Origin: Syncephalis plumigaleata
Lineage: Eukaryota; Zoopagomycota; Zoopagomycetes; Zoopagales; Piptocephalidaceae
Assembly (NCBI GenBank): GCA_025201365.1
Contig: JAIXMF010000020.1
Span: 62,001 to 126,000, forward strand
DNA: 64,000 nucleotides
Reading direction: 5' to 3'
The notes beneath the pieces were generated by a model. The model was given only the letters and a program-made list of their open reading frames with translations. It was not told the origin of the DNA and searched no databases. The position numbers and the translations under genes are program-made. Position 1 is the first letter of the stretch; each line of letters begins with the position of its first letter. Of this stretch, positions 23,366 to 34,093 are shown in pieces.

Positions 23366-24726
23366 ATGCTTACCGCTGCTACTCGTCAAGCAGGCCTACG
23401 CGCATCTGTTCTACTTGCTCGTCAACGCTTTCTTAATCAGGTAATACTATACTGCAATAACAATGTCGTTGTCACTTACGCGTAGACACACCACACACAC
23501 CACGCTCTCTTCCTCTCTCTATTGACATATTAGGCTACCAGCAGTGCTAGTCTACTAGTTCGTCGTGGCTACGCATCGTCCAGTGATGTTTCCTCATTGG
23601 TCATTGTCGAGCATAAGGATGGTAAGATTGCACCATCAACGCTCAATGCACTATCAGCTGCCGCCAAACTAGGTGGAAGTGTTCACGCGTTGGTCGCGGG
23701 TAGCACGTCAGATGGTGTGGCCGATCAAGTGGCCAAACTAGCCCCGGTGAGCAAGGTACTCGTGGCATCCGATGCCGCCTACGATCATGGTCTGGCGGAG
23801 AATAACGCGTCGCTTATTGCAGCACTCAGAAATCCGGCAACTACTCGCATATCGTAGTGGCACATAGTGCTTTTGGCAAGAATGTGTTGCCACGTGCTGC
23901 TGCACTACTTGATGTCGCGCAAGTTCTGATGTCACGGTGTTGAGAGTGCGACACATTTACACGTCCATTCTACGCGGGTAAGTATAAGTCGATGCATTTA
24001 CATGAATATGAATGTGGATTTAAACTTTTTCATTTAGGTAATGCGGTAGCTACTGTCAAATCGAATGATGCCGTCAAATTGCTTACAGTTCGTCCAACGG
24101 CATTCTCACCAACTGAATCGCAAGAATCAGCCGCAGCCAAGGAGGCAGCACCAGATACTGAAAAGACAGGTAACTTATTCATAATGATTAACATTCTATA
24201 TGTGATACTAACGAGCTATATACAATGCTTTCTTCTAGATGCTACGCAATGGGTTAAGGAAGAGATTATCAAGAGTGATCGTCCAGATCTAGGCAATGCT
24301 CGTGTTGTCGTTAGTGGTGGACGTGCCTTGAAGAGTGGCGAGAACTTTAAGATTCTATACGATCTAGCTGACAAACTAGGCGGTACAGGTAAATAGAATA
24401 GTAACATAAACTGGTGTATATATATATATACATATCAACTAATATTACAATCTATTTATTTTATAGTTGGTGCATCGCGTGCTGCTGTTGATGCCGGCTA
24501 CGTTGACAACTCGTTGCAAATCGGTCAGACTGGTAAGGTGGTCGCACCAGAACTCTACATTGCCGTCGGTATCTCGGGTGCCATTCAACATGTGGCCGGT
24601 ATGAAGGAGAGTAAGGTGATCGTGGCAATTAACAAGGATGGCGAGTCACCCATCTTCCAACTAGCCGACTACGGTCTAGTAGGTGATCTATTCAAGATCG
24701 TACCTGAATTGACTGAGAAGGTTTAA
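23366..24726 (+). CDS. Electron transfer flavoprotein alpha subunit
   Basis: Five exons: 23366-23440, 23534-23977, 24038-24169, 24239-24388 and 24467-24726. Exon 1 is a mitochondrial presequence (Arg/Ala/Leu-rich, no acidic residues). Conserved blocks are [42 protein letters not shown] and the FAD site [15 protein letters not shown] / [20 protein letters not shown] / [13 protein letters not shown] takes electrons from acyl-CoA dehydrogenases in the matrix and passes them to ETF-QO and the respiratory chain. Exon 2 contains four frame steps within 120 bp (near 23836, 23924, 23938 and 23948). Each is corrected by one extra base in a GG, TT, GG or CC run, giving perfect family sequence, so they look like sequence errors. 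It converges with VPS25, 55 bp away. Confidence 0.92.
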
Positions 24727-24781
24727 ATACAACAACAATAAGATATGATTATTAATCGTTTCTTTTTATTATTAAACATGT

Positions 24782-25613
24782 TTAAAAGAATTTTACACCA
24801 TCCTCTCCTGCACCCGACGAGAACACTTGAGCCTTTCCTTTACTTGTTAGTGTCTTGAGTGATTTCCTTAGCATTCTATCGTCTAATTTATAGAATTCTA
24901 TTACAGATGAATACATGTATAAGATGACATGACTAGTTGTAGTAGTTACCTTGTCCTTGTACCATTGTACTATTACTCAACTCGTAAAGAGTAAGTACAG
25001 ATCCACGCTGACCAGATACAACAATCTAGCATCATGTTACTATGTTGTTATTGTTGTGTTGTCATTTATATAATTACCCAGTTATAAATAAGTTGAGCCC
25101 ATGCATCAGGTCGTCGCCAATAAATAAACAATTCAGTCTTGCTAGTATCAAGCCATTCAGCATCTCCTATAATGGATTATCATTCATGTAACTCTATTCT
25201 AGAGTGTTATAGATATTGCATAGATATCTTACCCTTATTAACACACGTATCAATGATCTCTAGCAGTAAATCTCGTGATAATTGACCTAGTTACCAGTGT
25301 CAATAATACTGCAGTTGCTTATCATTGTTAACTACTTTACTTACGTTGAATAGCTCGATTAACGCATAGTTCACTAGCAAGTAGATCATCGATATGAACA
25401 CATGTTTGTCTCGTTTGTTGTCCATAGGCTAACAACAGATCAACCATAATTCCAATTGACGAGTACGTGTTGCATCTGTGGGCTGACGTCTAGCATCATG
25501 ATTATCAATTTATATTTGTTTATATATTCGTATTATACTTACGTATAGAATGGAGGAAACTGGTGAATATCCGGGAATACCAAAGACTCCTCTGACACTG
25601 AAGTAGTCGCCAT
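24782..25613 (-). CDS. VPS25: VPS25, ESCRT-II subunit
   Basis: Six short exons on the minus strand, none long enough to stand out as an open frame. Exon 1 (25613-25543) encodes MATTSVSEESLVFPDIHQFPPFYT. Exon 2 (25489-25345) has QPTDATRTRQLELW and HIDDLLASELCVNRAIQ. Next come LSRDLLLEIIDTCVNKG, then DAEWLDTSKTELFIYWRRPD with AWAQLIYNW, then GSVLTLYELSNS. The last exon has LRKSLKTLTSKGKAQVFSS and ends GVKFF. The order FPPF, RRP..W..LIYNW, TLYEL and GVKFF is exactly that of VPS25. The protein is two winged helices that link ESCRT-II to ESCRT-III during multivesicular-body sorting. One base is missing in exon 2 (a GG near 25443). It shares a promoter region with the divergent hydroxyacyl-CoA dehydratase gene. 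Confidence 0.9.
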
Positions 25614-25946
25614 AATAACGCGAGTGTATTATTGTAGTAGAACGTAGTAATTACTACTTGTTGTAATATAGTAGTTAATGAGTAGATTACGCTGTTGTGA
25701 TATTGTCACCGATGCTATGACGTTGATCGCTTTCTTGATAGGATAGAAACAAGTCGCCGAGTGTTGTTGTTTTTTTGGGGGAAATCAATTGGAACACAAC
25801 GCCTTTCACATCTGTCTTACTACTACTACTTTAATATGATTCTCATCATTTGATGGCGTATTATTGCACGCTTTTCTTTCTTCCTATTCCACTATAGTCA
25901 GTCTAGCAAATAACAACAACACCAGTAATAGCATAATACAATTATC

Positions 25947-26706
25947 ATGGCAAGAACAGCTACAACTACGAGTGCAACTGCAACAAAACGTAGTATAGTG
26001 GTAATAGTGGACTTATACAAGCTTATTTGATTGTATACAATGTTGCTTCGTGTATTGCTTGGGGTCACGTATTGCAACGGGCTATCGTTCACTTGACAAC
26101 CCATGGTTTAGTGGCAGGTCTGCCCACACTCTATGCGGATATCGGTGATGAACTACGTTGGGTGCAGACAGCAGCAGCTCTAGAGATTATTCACAGTGCT
26201 TTAGGATTTGTACGCTCACCACTCAGTACCACCATGATGCAAGTGGCTAGTCGTCTACTACTCGTATGGGGTGTTTGTGGCCTATTCATATACCAGAGGT
26301 ACGCACGCATTGGGCATTCACCTCGATGACTGTGGCGTGGTGTGTCACTGAAGTGATACGCTATGCATTTACGCACTTGGTCTATTGAATATGTCACCGG
26401 ATTTATTGCTATGGTGTCGGTAAGTATCTATACTCATATATATACTCATATATTCATATATTAACATGTACATGTAGATACACGTTCTTTTACGTACTCT
26501 ATCCAGTAGGTGCTGGATCAGAAGCCATGCTCATTTATCAGTCATTATCCGAGGCTAGTCGTCTCTATCCCGTTTATGGCATTGTTCTTCGTGTCATATT
26601 GATGTTGTATCCACCATTACTCGGTGTTATGTACACTCATATGATCAGTCAGCGTAAGCGTTACTTGAAGAATCGTGCTAATGACCAGAAGAAGAAGCAG
26701 AAATAA
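25947..26706 (+). CDS. PHS1: Very-long-chain 3-hydroxyacyl-CoA dehydratase (PHS1/HACD)
   Basis: Start ATG 25947 (MARTATTTSATATKR). Typical PHS1/HACD blocks appear in order: YLIVYNVASCIAWG, LEIIHSALGFVRSPLSTTMM, QVASRLLLVWGV, TVAWCVTEVIRYAF, and after one intron YTFFYVLYPVGAGSEAMLIY with the catalytic Tyr and Glu of the family. A Lys-rich tail (QKKKQK) after the final helix is an ER-retrieval-like signal. The enzyme performs the third step of the fatty-acid elongation cycle in the ER membrane, needed for very-long-chain fatty acids and sphingolipids. Three missing bases are required (near 26000, 26290 and 26369). Length about 240 aa, normal for the family. Confidence 0.88.
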
Positions 26707-26802
26707 ATAAACACCATGCTTATTCGTTTCATTTGATAATATATGTTTATTGCTCATCATGTCCATCATGTTCAACATGTGCATCTGGTATGTACTGGTC
26801 AT

Positions 26803-28572
26803 TTACTCTTCTGGTTTCCAATTAGGATCGAATGTCTTTTTTATGGGCTGCCACGCCTCCCAGTACTCGTGATCCTGATGTTGTAGACTCCAACGAGTAG
26901 GTCGTACCATTAGACTACTCTCGAACATGAATGCCTGAGTGCCATCAGCCACACGCACCGGATTCAATGTAGCCTTGGTGGCACCTTCCACCGTAGTGGC
27001 ATCAGGTCCATGTGGTGTCATCATACTATGCAGACTATATACGTAACATTACGCGTAAGTAAGTAGATAGTCTAGTACATTGCATTGTCAATATACTTAC
27101 CTAGCACCACCTGGTAGGAAACCCTTAGCTTTAGCTTCATAGGCACCTAGAATCAGTCCCATGAATTCCGACATACAATTACGATGGAAATATGGTGGTC
27201 TGAACGTCTTCTCTTGCACTGCCCAACGAGGAGGGAAAATAACAAAATCAGCAATGGCAGTACCGGGACGAGTAGATTTACAAGTCAACACCGTGAATAT
27301 CGATGGATCCTAATACAATTGCGATAGTATCATGAGTATGTGATATAGTAGTGTATAACACAATAATTGTCTACTTACAATATGATCAAAAGACACGGAA
27401 TTAATAACGCAGAACTTGGCTAGATCATACTTGTACGGTGCGTAGTTGCCATGCCATGCCACCACATCGAATGGCGAGTGTTCTTGTTCAGCGATGAATA
27501 GTTCACCTTCATACTTGCTAATGATTTGGAATGATGTCTCATTATCCTCGTAAGCAGCCACTGGTGTAAGGAAGTCGCGTGGATTAGCCAATCCATTAGC
27601 ACCTAGTTAAATAAAATAGGGTATTAGTTAGTAAGTAATAGATTCATGGATAGTAACTTACCAATAGGACCAAGATCTGGTAGTTCAAAGTGATCACTAT
27701 ACACTTCTAAAATGTAGCCACGACTATATATCATAGATAATGACAGTAATATAGTTAGTATCAATGACTACACTTTATGGAATGACAATCACCTACCTCA
27801 ATCCATCAGGCAAATGAACGGAGAAGCGTATACCTCGTTGAATAACACAGATTTGATTAGGTGGCACGTCTAACCAACCGAATTCCGTTTGTATTTCTAG
27901 ACGACCCTGTTGCGGTACTATACATCATTATAAGCATATGAAGTTGCTTAATCGATCAATGCACTTACCAATAAGCAAGTCACCGTCAGCATTGTAGAAT
28001 GCTCGTTGATTCATACTCTTCTCGGCAACGTATACGTGATATGCTACACCTTCACGCATACCGGCACTCCAGCACCTGCCACCGTATACAGTCCATCGAT
28101 GAAATCCTTGTCTTTACCGTGTTCCTCGGAGAATGGCAACCAGCGCAATTGATTTGGCGTCAATTGACACTTGTCCGAATGAAAGTCACCTACAACGAAA
28201 TGAGGACCATACGGCGAGAATGGTCGATGTTGCACCGAGGGACGAATACGATATAGCCAGCTAGTTACATAAGTAGTTAGAAATACATATATGAAGGGAT
28301 TGGTTGTTGATACTCACCTGCGTTGATTACCATGACGTGCTACGGTAAACGCAGTACCAGATAATTGTTCAGCATATAATCCATAGGGACATACTTGTGG
28401 TGTATTTTGACCTAAATAAACAGAACATCGCTAGTCAGATATGCTTGTAGTTGTCATCAATGGCTCGTATATGCTATATACCTTTAGGCAAGGCATGAGG
28501 TAGTGCCTCGGAACTAAAGTCATTGCCAAAACCTGGCATATAGTTAAAGACGCGCTTTTGGTCGTTGGCCAT
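26803..28572 (-). CDS. Homogentisate 1,2-dioxygenase
   Basis: Start [20 protein letters not shown] at 28572, a strong family signature, and stop at 26803. There are seven or so exons, with [101 protein letters not shown] and [16 protein letters not shown]. The last three blocks carry the Fe(II)-binding His and Glu residues and the active-site His. The enzyme opens the ring of homogentisate to maleylacetoacetate in tyrosine and phenylalanine catabolism (HmgA in fungi). One missing base near 28066 interrupts the exon after GLYTVAGAG. It converges with the dehydratase gene (96 bp gap) and is divergent from eIF5A. No other gene of the pathway lies next to it. Confidence 0.93.
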
Positions 28573-29155
28573 AGTTACAGCGAGTATATATATAGATATA
28601 CTAGTCAAGCAGTATACGGTTGTGAAAACAATAGTAGTATTAACAAGGAAGAGCAACTAGCAACAACTGAATAGGTAGAGAGTGGAGAGAGAGTAGAAGA
28701 TAGTGGAGGTGGCGTGTGAAGATGCCCTGAACTTATCCTTCCATATTTACGGCAATAATTAACAGGTATATATTAGTAAGATGAATGGAGTCAATGACGA
28801 AGCCACGTAGTACAATGTCCACTCATTAGTTTTGCATATATATTAGACACGGTCACGTGTAATGATTGGACATGCAAGCAATCCAATTCAAACTGAGTTC
28901 AACCCACCCCTGTGTATATCAATACGTATCAATGTGTAGGAGTGTAGACACGTCAATGTTAAAAACTGCCAATTTATAACTGGATAGATAATTTAGCCAA
29001 TAGGCAAGTTCGATTGACTAGGCGGAACTACTAATTTGTTTGTCAATTTTCCTCCTTTTTTTTTCGTTAACTGCCCATATTTAACCCTACTCCTTTCTCC
29101 TTCTTGCTTCATCTTTGGTACTTTTAGCTCCTTTGTTGATTCATTTATATTTCAG
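28573..29155. promoter_or_regulatory. Divergent promoter region, HGD and eIF5A
   Basis: A 580 bp region between the homogentisate dioxygenase start and the 5' UTR of eIF5A. Pyrimidine-rich tracts at 29045-29120 (TCCTCCTTTTTTTTTCG, then CTCCTTTCTCCTTCTTGC) lie just before the eIF5A 5' splice site and fit a strong housekeeping transcription start. I cannot name specific factor sites. Confidence 0.4.
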
Positions 29156-29428
29156 GTATGTAGACGTAGTTATATCACATTATAGATAGATAGATAGATA
29201 GATAGACGTATAGATATGTTGCAAGATACTAGTTGGATAAAGTAATAGTGGTCAGCTATTAGAATGATAGTAATATCTGTTATACATATCTATGTATATA
29301 TCTAACAGTATTGCATAATAATCATGCTATAAGTTGCTTGAATATCTATCTATCTATCTGTCTATATGTCTATCTAAATGTATATAATCATTCAATTGAC
29401 TAATCTATATATTGTTTGTATACTATAG
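29156..29428 (+). other. Intron in the eIF5A 5' UTR
   Basis: The donor TTCAG|GTATGT is at 29156 and the acceptor TATACTATAG ends at 29428, two bases before the eIF5A ATG. The intron carries a (GATA)n run at about 29182-29206 and a complementary (TATC)n run at about 29344-29378, which could fold back on each other. Confidence 0.6.
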
Positions 29429-29430
29429 TC

Positions 29431-29925
29431 ATGGCCGACGACGCTGCTCATGAACACACCTTCGACCATGGTGGTGCTGGTGCCTCTACCACCTACCCCA
29501 CACAGTGCTCTGCATTGCGCAAGGGTGGACACGTTGTTATCAAGGGTCGTCCATGCAAGATCGTCGATATGTCAACCTCCAAGACTGGCAAGCACGGTCA
29601 CGCCAAGGTTAACTTGACTGCCATCGATATCTTCACAGGCAAGAAGCTCGAAGATGTGTCGCCATCCACCCACAACATGGATGTCCCTCACGTCAAGCGT
29701 GTCGAATACGAGGTCACCTACATTGAAGATGATGGCTTCGTTTCCTTGATGGGTGCTGACAGCTCCTCCAAGGACGACATCCGATGCACTGGTGAGTTGC
29801 TCGAGCAGCTCAAGGAAGCTTTCGAGAAGGCTCAAGAAAACGACAAGCCGCTCATGGCCACTGTCTTGTCTGCTATGGGTGAGGAGGTCATCACCACCTT
29901 CAAGGAAGTCAGCGGCAATCAATAA
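29431..29925 (+). CDS. Translation factor eIF5A
   Basis: A single coding exon of 164 residues, [17 protein letters not shown] to SGNQ. It has the two-domain eIF5A fold. The hypusine loop [15 protein letters not shown] is intact, with the modified Lys in TGKHGHA. The C-terminal OB fold carries [16 protein letters not shown]. eIF5A helps ribosomes through difficult peptide bonds and in termination. The exon is clearly more G+C-rich, and uses more C-ending codons (AAG, GTC, ACC), than neighbouring genes, as expected for a highly expressed gene. No frame break. It converges with NUDCD1 about 120 bp away. Confidence 0.95.
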   Translation: MADDAAHEHTFDHGGAGASTTYPTQCSALRKGGHVVIKGRPCKIVDMSTSKTGKHGHAKVNLTAIDIFTGKKLEDVSPSTHNMDVPHVKRVEYEVTYIEDDGFVSLMGADSSSKDDIRCTGELLEQLKEAFEKAQENDKPLMATVLSAMGEEVITTFKEVSGNQ

Positions 29926-30043
29926 AGTTTTGCAGCGGTATATTACACCATCATACATAATCTAACTGTGTGTCTAATAGTGTTTGATGTATTTAATGAT
30001 TTATTATTGAGTAATTAGCAAGTATATATGAGCAAATGACATA

Positions 30044-32092
30044 TTAACTAGCAGTAACTAATAGAATACGATGTAGTGCTTTCTCGGTAAGCACTAATAT
30101 TTGTTCATTGGGTTCATCTATTGTTTGCACACCTAGTATATCAGATGTATCGTTGGTTAGATTAATGATATACTGCGTGGCATGTTGACTATGTCGTGTT
30201 GCTGCTCGTCGATACACGTATAATCGGTGTCGTACCTCTACAATGACCATGTACTGGGCGTGTGAACTGAACAGGCTAAATCGTCGATCGCGTTTCGACG
30301 CTTGTACAAATCCAAATGCATCAAATGTAGCCGCATGTCTAGTGTGTAGATCACCTTCATGATCACTACAAGTACTAGTACCGCCTAATTCGTAGACTAG
30401 GCCATCAATGTCTTGTCTTAAACAAATGGCCGGTAATGCTATGCTGACTGATGCAGTACTAGTGGCAATATCAATGTTCAATGATGGTCGTGTACCTAAT
30501 GCTAACCAATCTTGCGTGCCTGATTTTATACAATGTGTCATTATCGTGATGCTGTCGACTGGTGAACAACACGATAGAAGCTGATCGAGTCACCTTCTTC
30601 GTCTTCAGCCTCTGGTGGATCAGAGAGAACGTGGGTTACCATGGGTTGGTAGGGTGATGCTCCTGTCCCTGTTGCTGGATACTGACTAGTTAGCTTGGCC
30701 ATTTGATCGCGTATTTCGGCAAGTACACTTGGATCTAGGGTTTCTAGCACACCGTCATCCTCGGCAAATACATGTGGCCAACGTGAAGCACCTCCCGTAG
30801 ATTTACCCTCCCGTTGCAAGTGTAAGGTAAGTAGTCGTCCCGATTCTAATGTCCATAAACATTCTGTGGGTATAATACGATCGTATAATGTACGATGTTG
30901 CATCCACAATAATGGATCTAGTCCATCCATGATATCTAAATGAATGGTAGTTGCCGTAAACTCGCATTGTATTTGTTGTGGCAATACTGGTCGATCAAGT
31001 ACAATATACAGGGTTAATTCTTGATCGCTCTCTGTTTGTGTCCACGTATATGAGGGTTGTACTGCACTAGATGGTGCATTATTATCATTAATAATCACAT
31101 CAGTAGGCATAGTTGATGCTATGTCGTCAGCTTGAATAGACGTCCATGGCACACGACCACCCACAACATACACATTGGGTTCATGGAAGTAAGCGTATAC
31201 TGATGGTTCTCTTGATACAATCTGATGAGCTAATCGACAAACTGGCATGGTCTGCATGGTAGTATCGAGTAGCATTAGATTAATACGAAATGTTTAGCCG
31301 TTTGTTTCTGTGTATCTTCAGTGGCTCGCTTATTACGATAAATACCACTTGTATTAACACTGGCATTACTTCCATCTACACTATCCGATAACGTTGATTG
31401 CTCACTATCTAGTATAAGCAACTGTAGACACTGTTCAACAGGGATGCAATCATATCTAGTAGTGTACATGGTCGACCCATTGCTGTATCACTAGTATCAT
31501 GTATCCAACTATCAACTAAACGAGCAGATGTGCCACGCTCCCCTAGCCATTCTAACAAGTAAAGCTGACCACGTCCATTCGATAATACGAGCCATGATCC
31601 ATAAGACACCACTGATGGATAATGAGGCTGATGAGTACTCGATAGACTAGTCGTAGTATCCATATGAAATAGCGGCTCAATCGATACGGTATCAGGTGCC
31701 ACCGACTAGAATGATTCATGTTAAGTGAACAATAGATGGTCATCATTATTATCATCTACTCACCTTAGTGATACGTATAGCCATTAGCCAATCTTCACTA
31801 TCAACATAATAGAATAGCTGTTCCTCACCACCATTAACTACTCGATTTGCCCTTGAAATAGATGATTATAACAGGCACGCGATCTCATTTCACCATATGT
31901 GATATCCACTTGATTAGACAATAGTACAGGTTCAACGGGATGTGGTAACAGTTGCTGTTGTAGTGTCTGCTCCGGTAGAATAGATAATTGATATCCATCA
32001 AATTGAGGATTCAAGAGGAGACGGTCTGCCGTCAATGTAACATGCTTGAGTGTATGTTGGTTATGTACATTTGTATTCGCACTTGTAATCAT
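30044..32092 (-). CDS. NudC domain-containing protein 1 (NUDCD1) orthologue
   Basis: Starts at ATG 32092 (MITSANTNVHNQ). The N-terminus has the family signature RLLLNPQFDGYQLSILPEQ. The first half is beta-propeller-like (SWLVLSNGRGQLYLLEWLG). A CS domain lies in the middle (YTWTQTESDQELTLYIVLDR, then EFTATTIHLDI and ECLWTLESGRLLTLHLQRE). The second propeller half contains CLRQDIDGLVYEL, HAATFDAFGFVQASKRDRRF and QILVLTEKALHRI, closely following human NUDCD1. One intron at about 31764-31707. Four or five missing bases interrupt the frame (near 31848, 31430, 31290 and 30545). NUDCD1 is a cochaperone-like, DHX15-associated protein. The role in fungi is inferred. Confidence 0.85.
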
Positions 32093-32242
32093 ATTGAATA
32101 GGTGTGTACGTCACTAACAAGAAAGAGTACGATAATCGAAAAGAAGAAATGAGAAAGTTAAAAATTGATTGACAACAGTAGTTTTATAATATTTTTCTTT
32201 TTTTATTGTTGCTGTCCTACCTAATCTCTTATTATTCTTACT

Positions 32243-33999
32243 ATGCCGAAACGAACACGAAAGCATTTGGCGTATGCTATACGTCGATTAGAAGCAAAGG
32301 TATTGTTGTATGAATAATAGAGACATAAGGAATAGTTGTAATTCATGAATGTATATACATATATACTTATTAATAGGATGGTGAAGTACCGGTAGACCGT
32401 GTAGTTCATTTGAAAGAAGAGAAAATACGCAAGAAATTGGTAAGCAGTTGTTATTATTAGTTTGGAATCAGTGGTAGTAATTGCTAGTGTATATGAATAG
32501 CATACGATACAAAAGGAACTACGTAAAGATACGAAGAAGGCGCGTGCATTCTGTTTACAACGAATTATAAAACGTATAAAGGCTGAGAAGGCTGAGACAT
32601 TGTCAGTATATGAGTATATAAGTAGTACTATGGCATTGCCACTAACTAGTTTATTGTAGATCCAAAGAGGAGTCTATTAAGAAACGAGATGTACGTCTAC
32701 AGCAACTTGACAAGGAATTGACAGCGTTAAAGGTGAGTAATAATCCATTCATTACGAGAATGATAGATGTACTCATTAGAATGAACTCTAGGCAATCAAT
32801 ATAGATGATGTAGCGATGCGGACATTCGATGCAGCAATACGAGGACATTCGCAATTGACCAGTTATGCCACAATGCAACGAATACTAAAGGATCCTAATG
32901 TATTATACTTGGAAGCGAAGAAAACAAAGAAGGAGAAGGCAACGACGAATGATACACCACCTGTAACAGATAGTACAGCAGAGCGAACACTAGTAGAGGC
33001 GAAAGCAATGCAGAATGCAGTTGAACGTGCCGTTGAAGGTGTACTCACCACCGTACAATTCTTGGAAGGGGAACGAGATCATACACCACGAGAATTGAAG
33101 AAAGCAGAGAAAAAGATGAAGGAAAAGCCTGCTGCAGCAACATCAACTACTGCATCTAGTAAAAATGAAAAGGTAAGCAAGAATGAAGCAGCTATGTAAT
33201 GACAATATACTTACTCGTGTAGAAGACGACATCCACCGCATCAATGTTTATGACATCGCTAAATGATCAACGCAAGAGAGAGGAAGTGATTGCTGCATCG
33301 GATGAATCAGCAGCAGAAGATGATGATGAAGAGGAAAAGGATTGGGATTCAGATATATCACAACCAGTCTATTCAGATGATGATGATGATGATGATGAGG
33401 ATGAAGTGGAACATGAAGAACAGGGCAAGAACAAGAAACTAGCATTTATGAAGGAAGATATCGAGGAAGAACCAGTAATTGATTATGATATCAGCATGTC
33501 AGAAGATGAAGGACCAAGTAACAAGAAGAGCAAGACAATAAAGAAAAAGAAGAATCGACCTGGACAACAAGCACGAAGAAAGTAAGTTCATATGATTATG
33601 TATAAATCATCAACTCATAGTGTCATTATTAGAATGAATGAGGAGAAATACGGTAGAAATGCGCATCATATACGAAAACAAATGGAAGAGGAACGATTAA
33701 TGCGACATCAACCACCACCGCTTACAGGTGCCAATGCAGTGAGACGTGCCTTTAAACCAAACAATCTCTCACAACATACACACACATCGCAAAGACATAC
33801 GACAACAACGAGAAAGCATTCTACTACAACAGCCATGGAGCAGACATCTCATAACAAGCCATTGTTGAAATCTAATACAACTGTCGATGCATCTGCTCAT
33901 CCATCTTGGGAAGCAAAACGTCGACAGAAAGAACAAGAAGCGGCATTATTACGTGCTAAACCATCAGGCACCAAGATTGTATTTGACGATGATGATTAA
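32243..33999 (+). CDS. BUD22: Bud22/SRFBP1-like ribosome biogenesis factor
   Basis: Seven exons, all in frame without any break: a tiny first exon (MPKRTRKHLAYAIRRLEAK), then KEEKIRKKL, KDTKKARAFCLQRIIKRI, KKRDVRLQQLDKELTALK, and larger exons. The helical N-terminus with QLDKELTALKAINIDDVA and the acidic middle (a run of Asp/Glu at about 33375-33410) are typical. The diagnostic C-terminus is KKNRPGQQARRKMNEEKYGR, then HPSWEAKRRQKE and GTKIVFDDDD. Bud22 acts in the SSU processome on 18S rRNA maturation in the nucleolus. It shares a 150 bp divergent promoter with NUDCD1. A transposon copy begins 94 bp after the stop. Confidence 0.85.
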
Positions 34000-34093
34000 T
34001 AGTAATAGTAATAAATTATGAAGTGGTATAACATCTTATAGGATTATATAGAATAGGTTAATGAGTGTATATGCAGTTGCTTGTCTATCTCTA

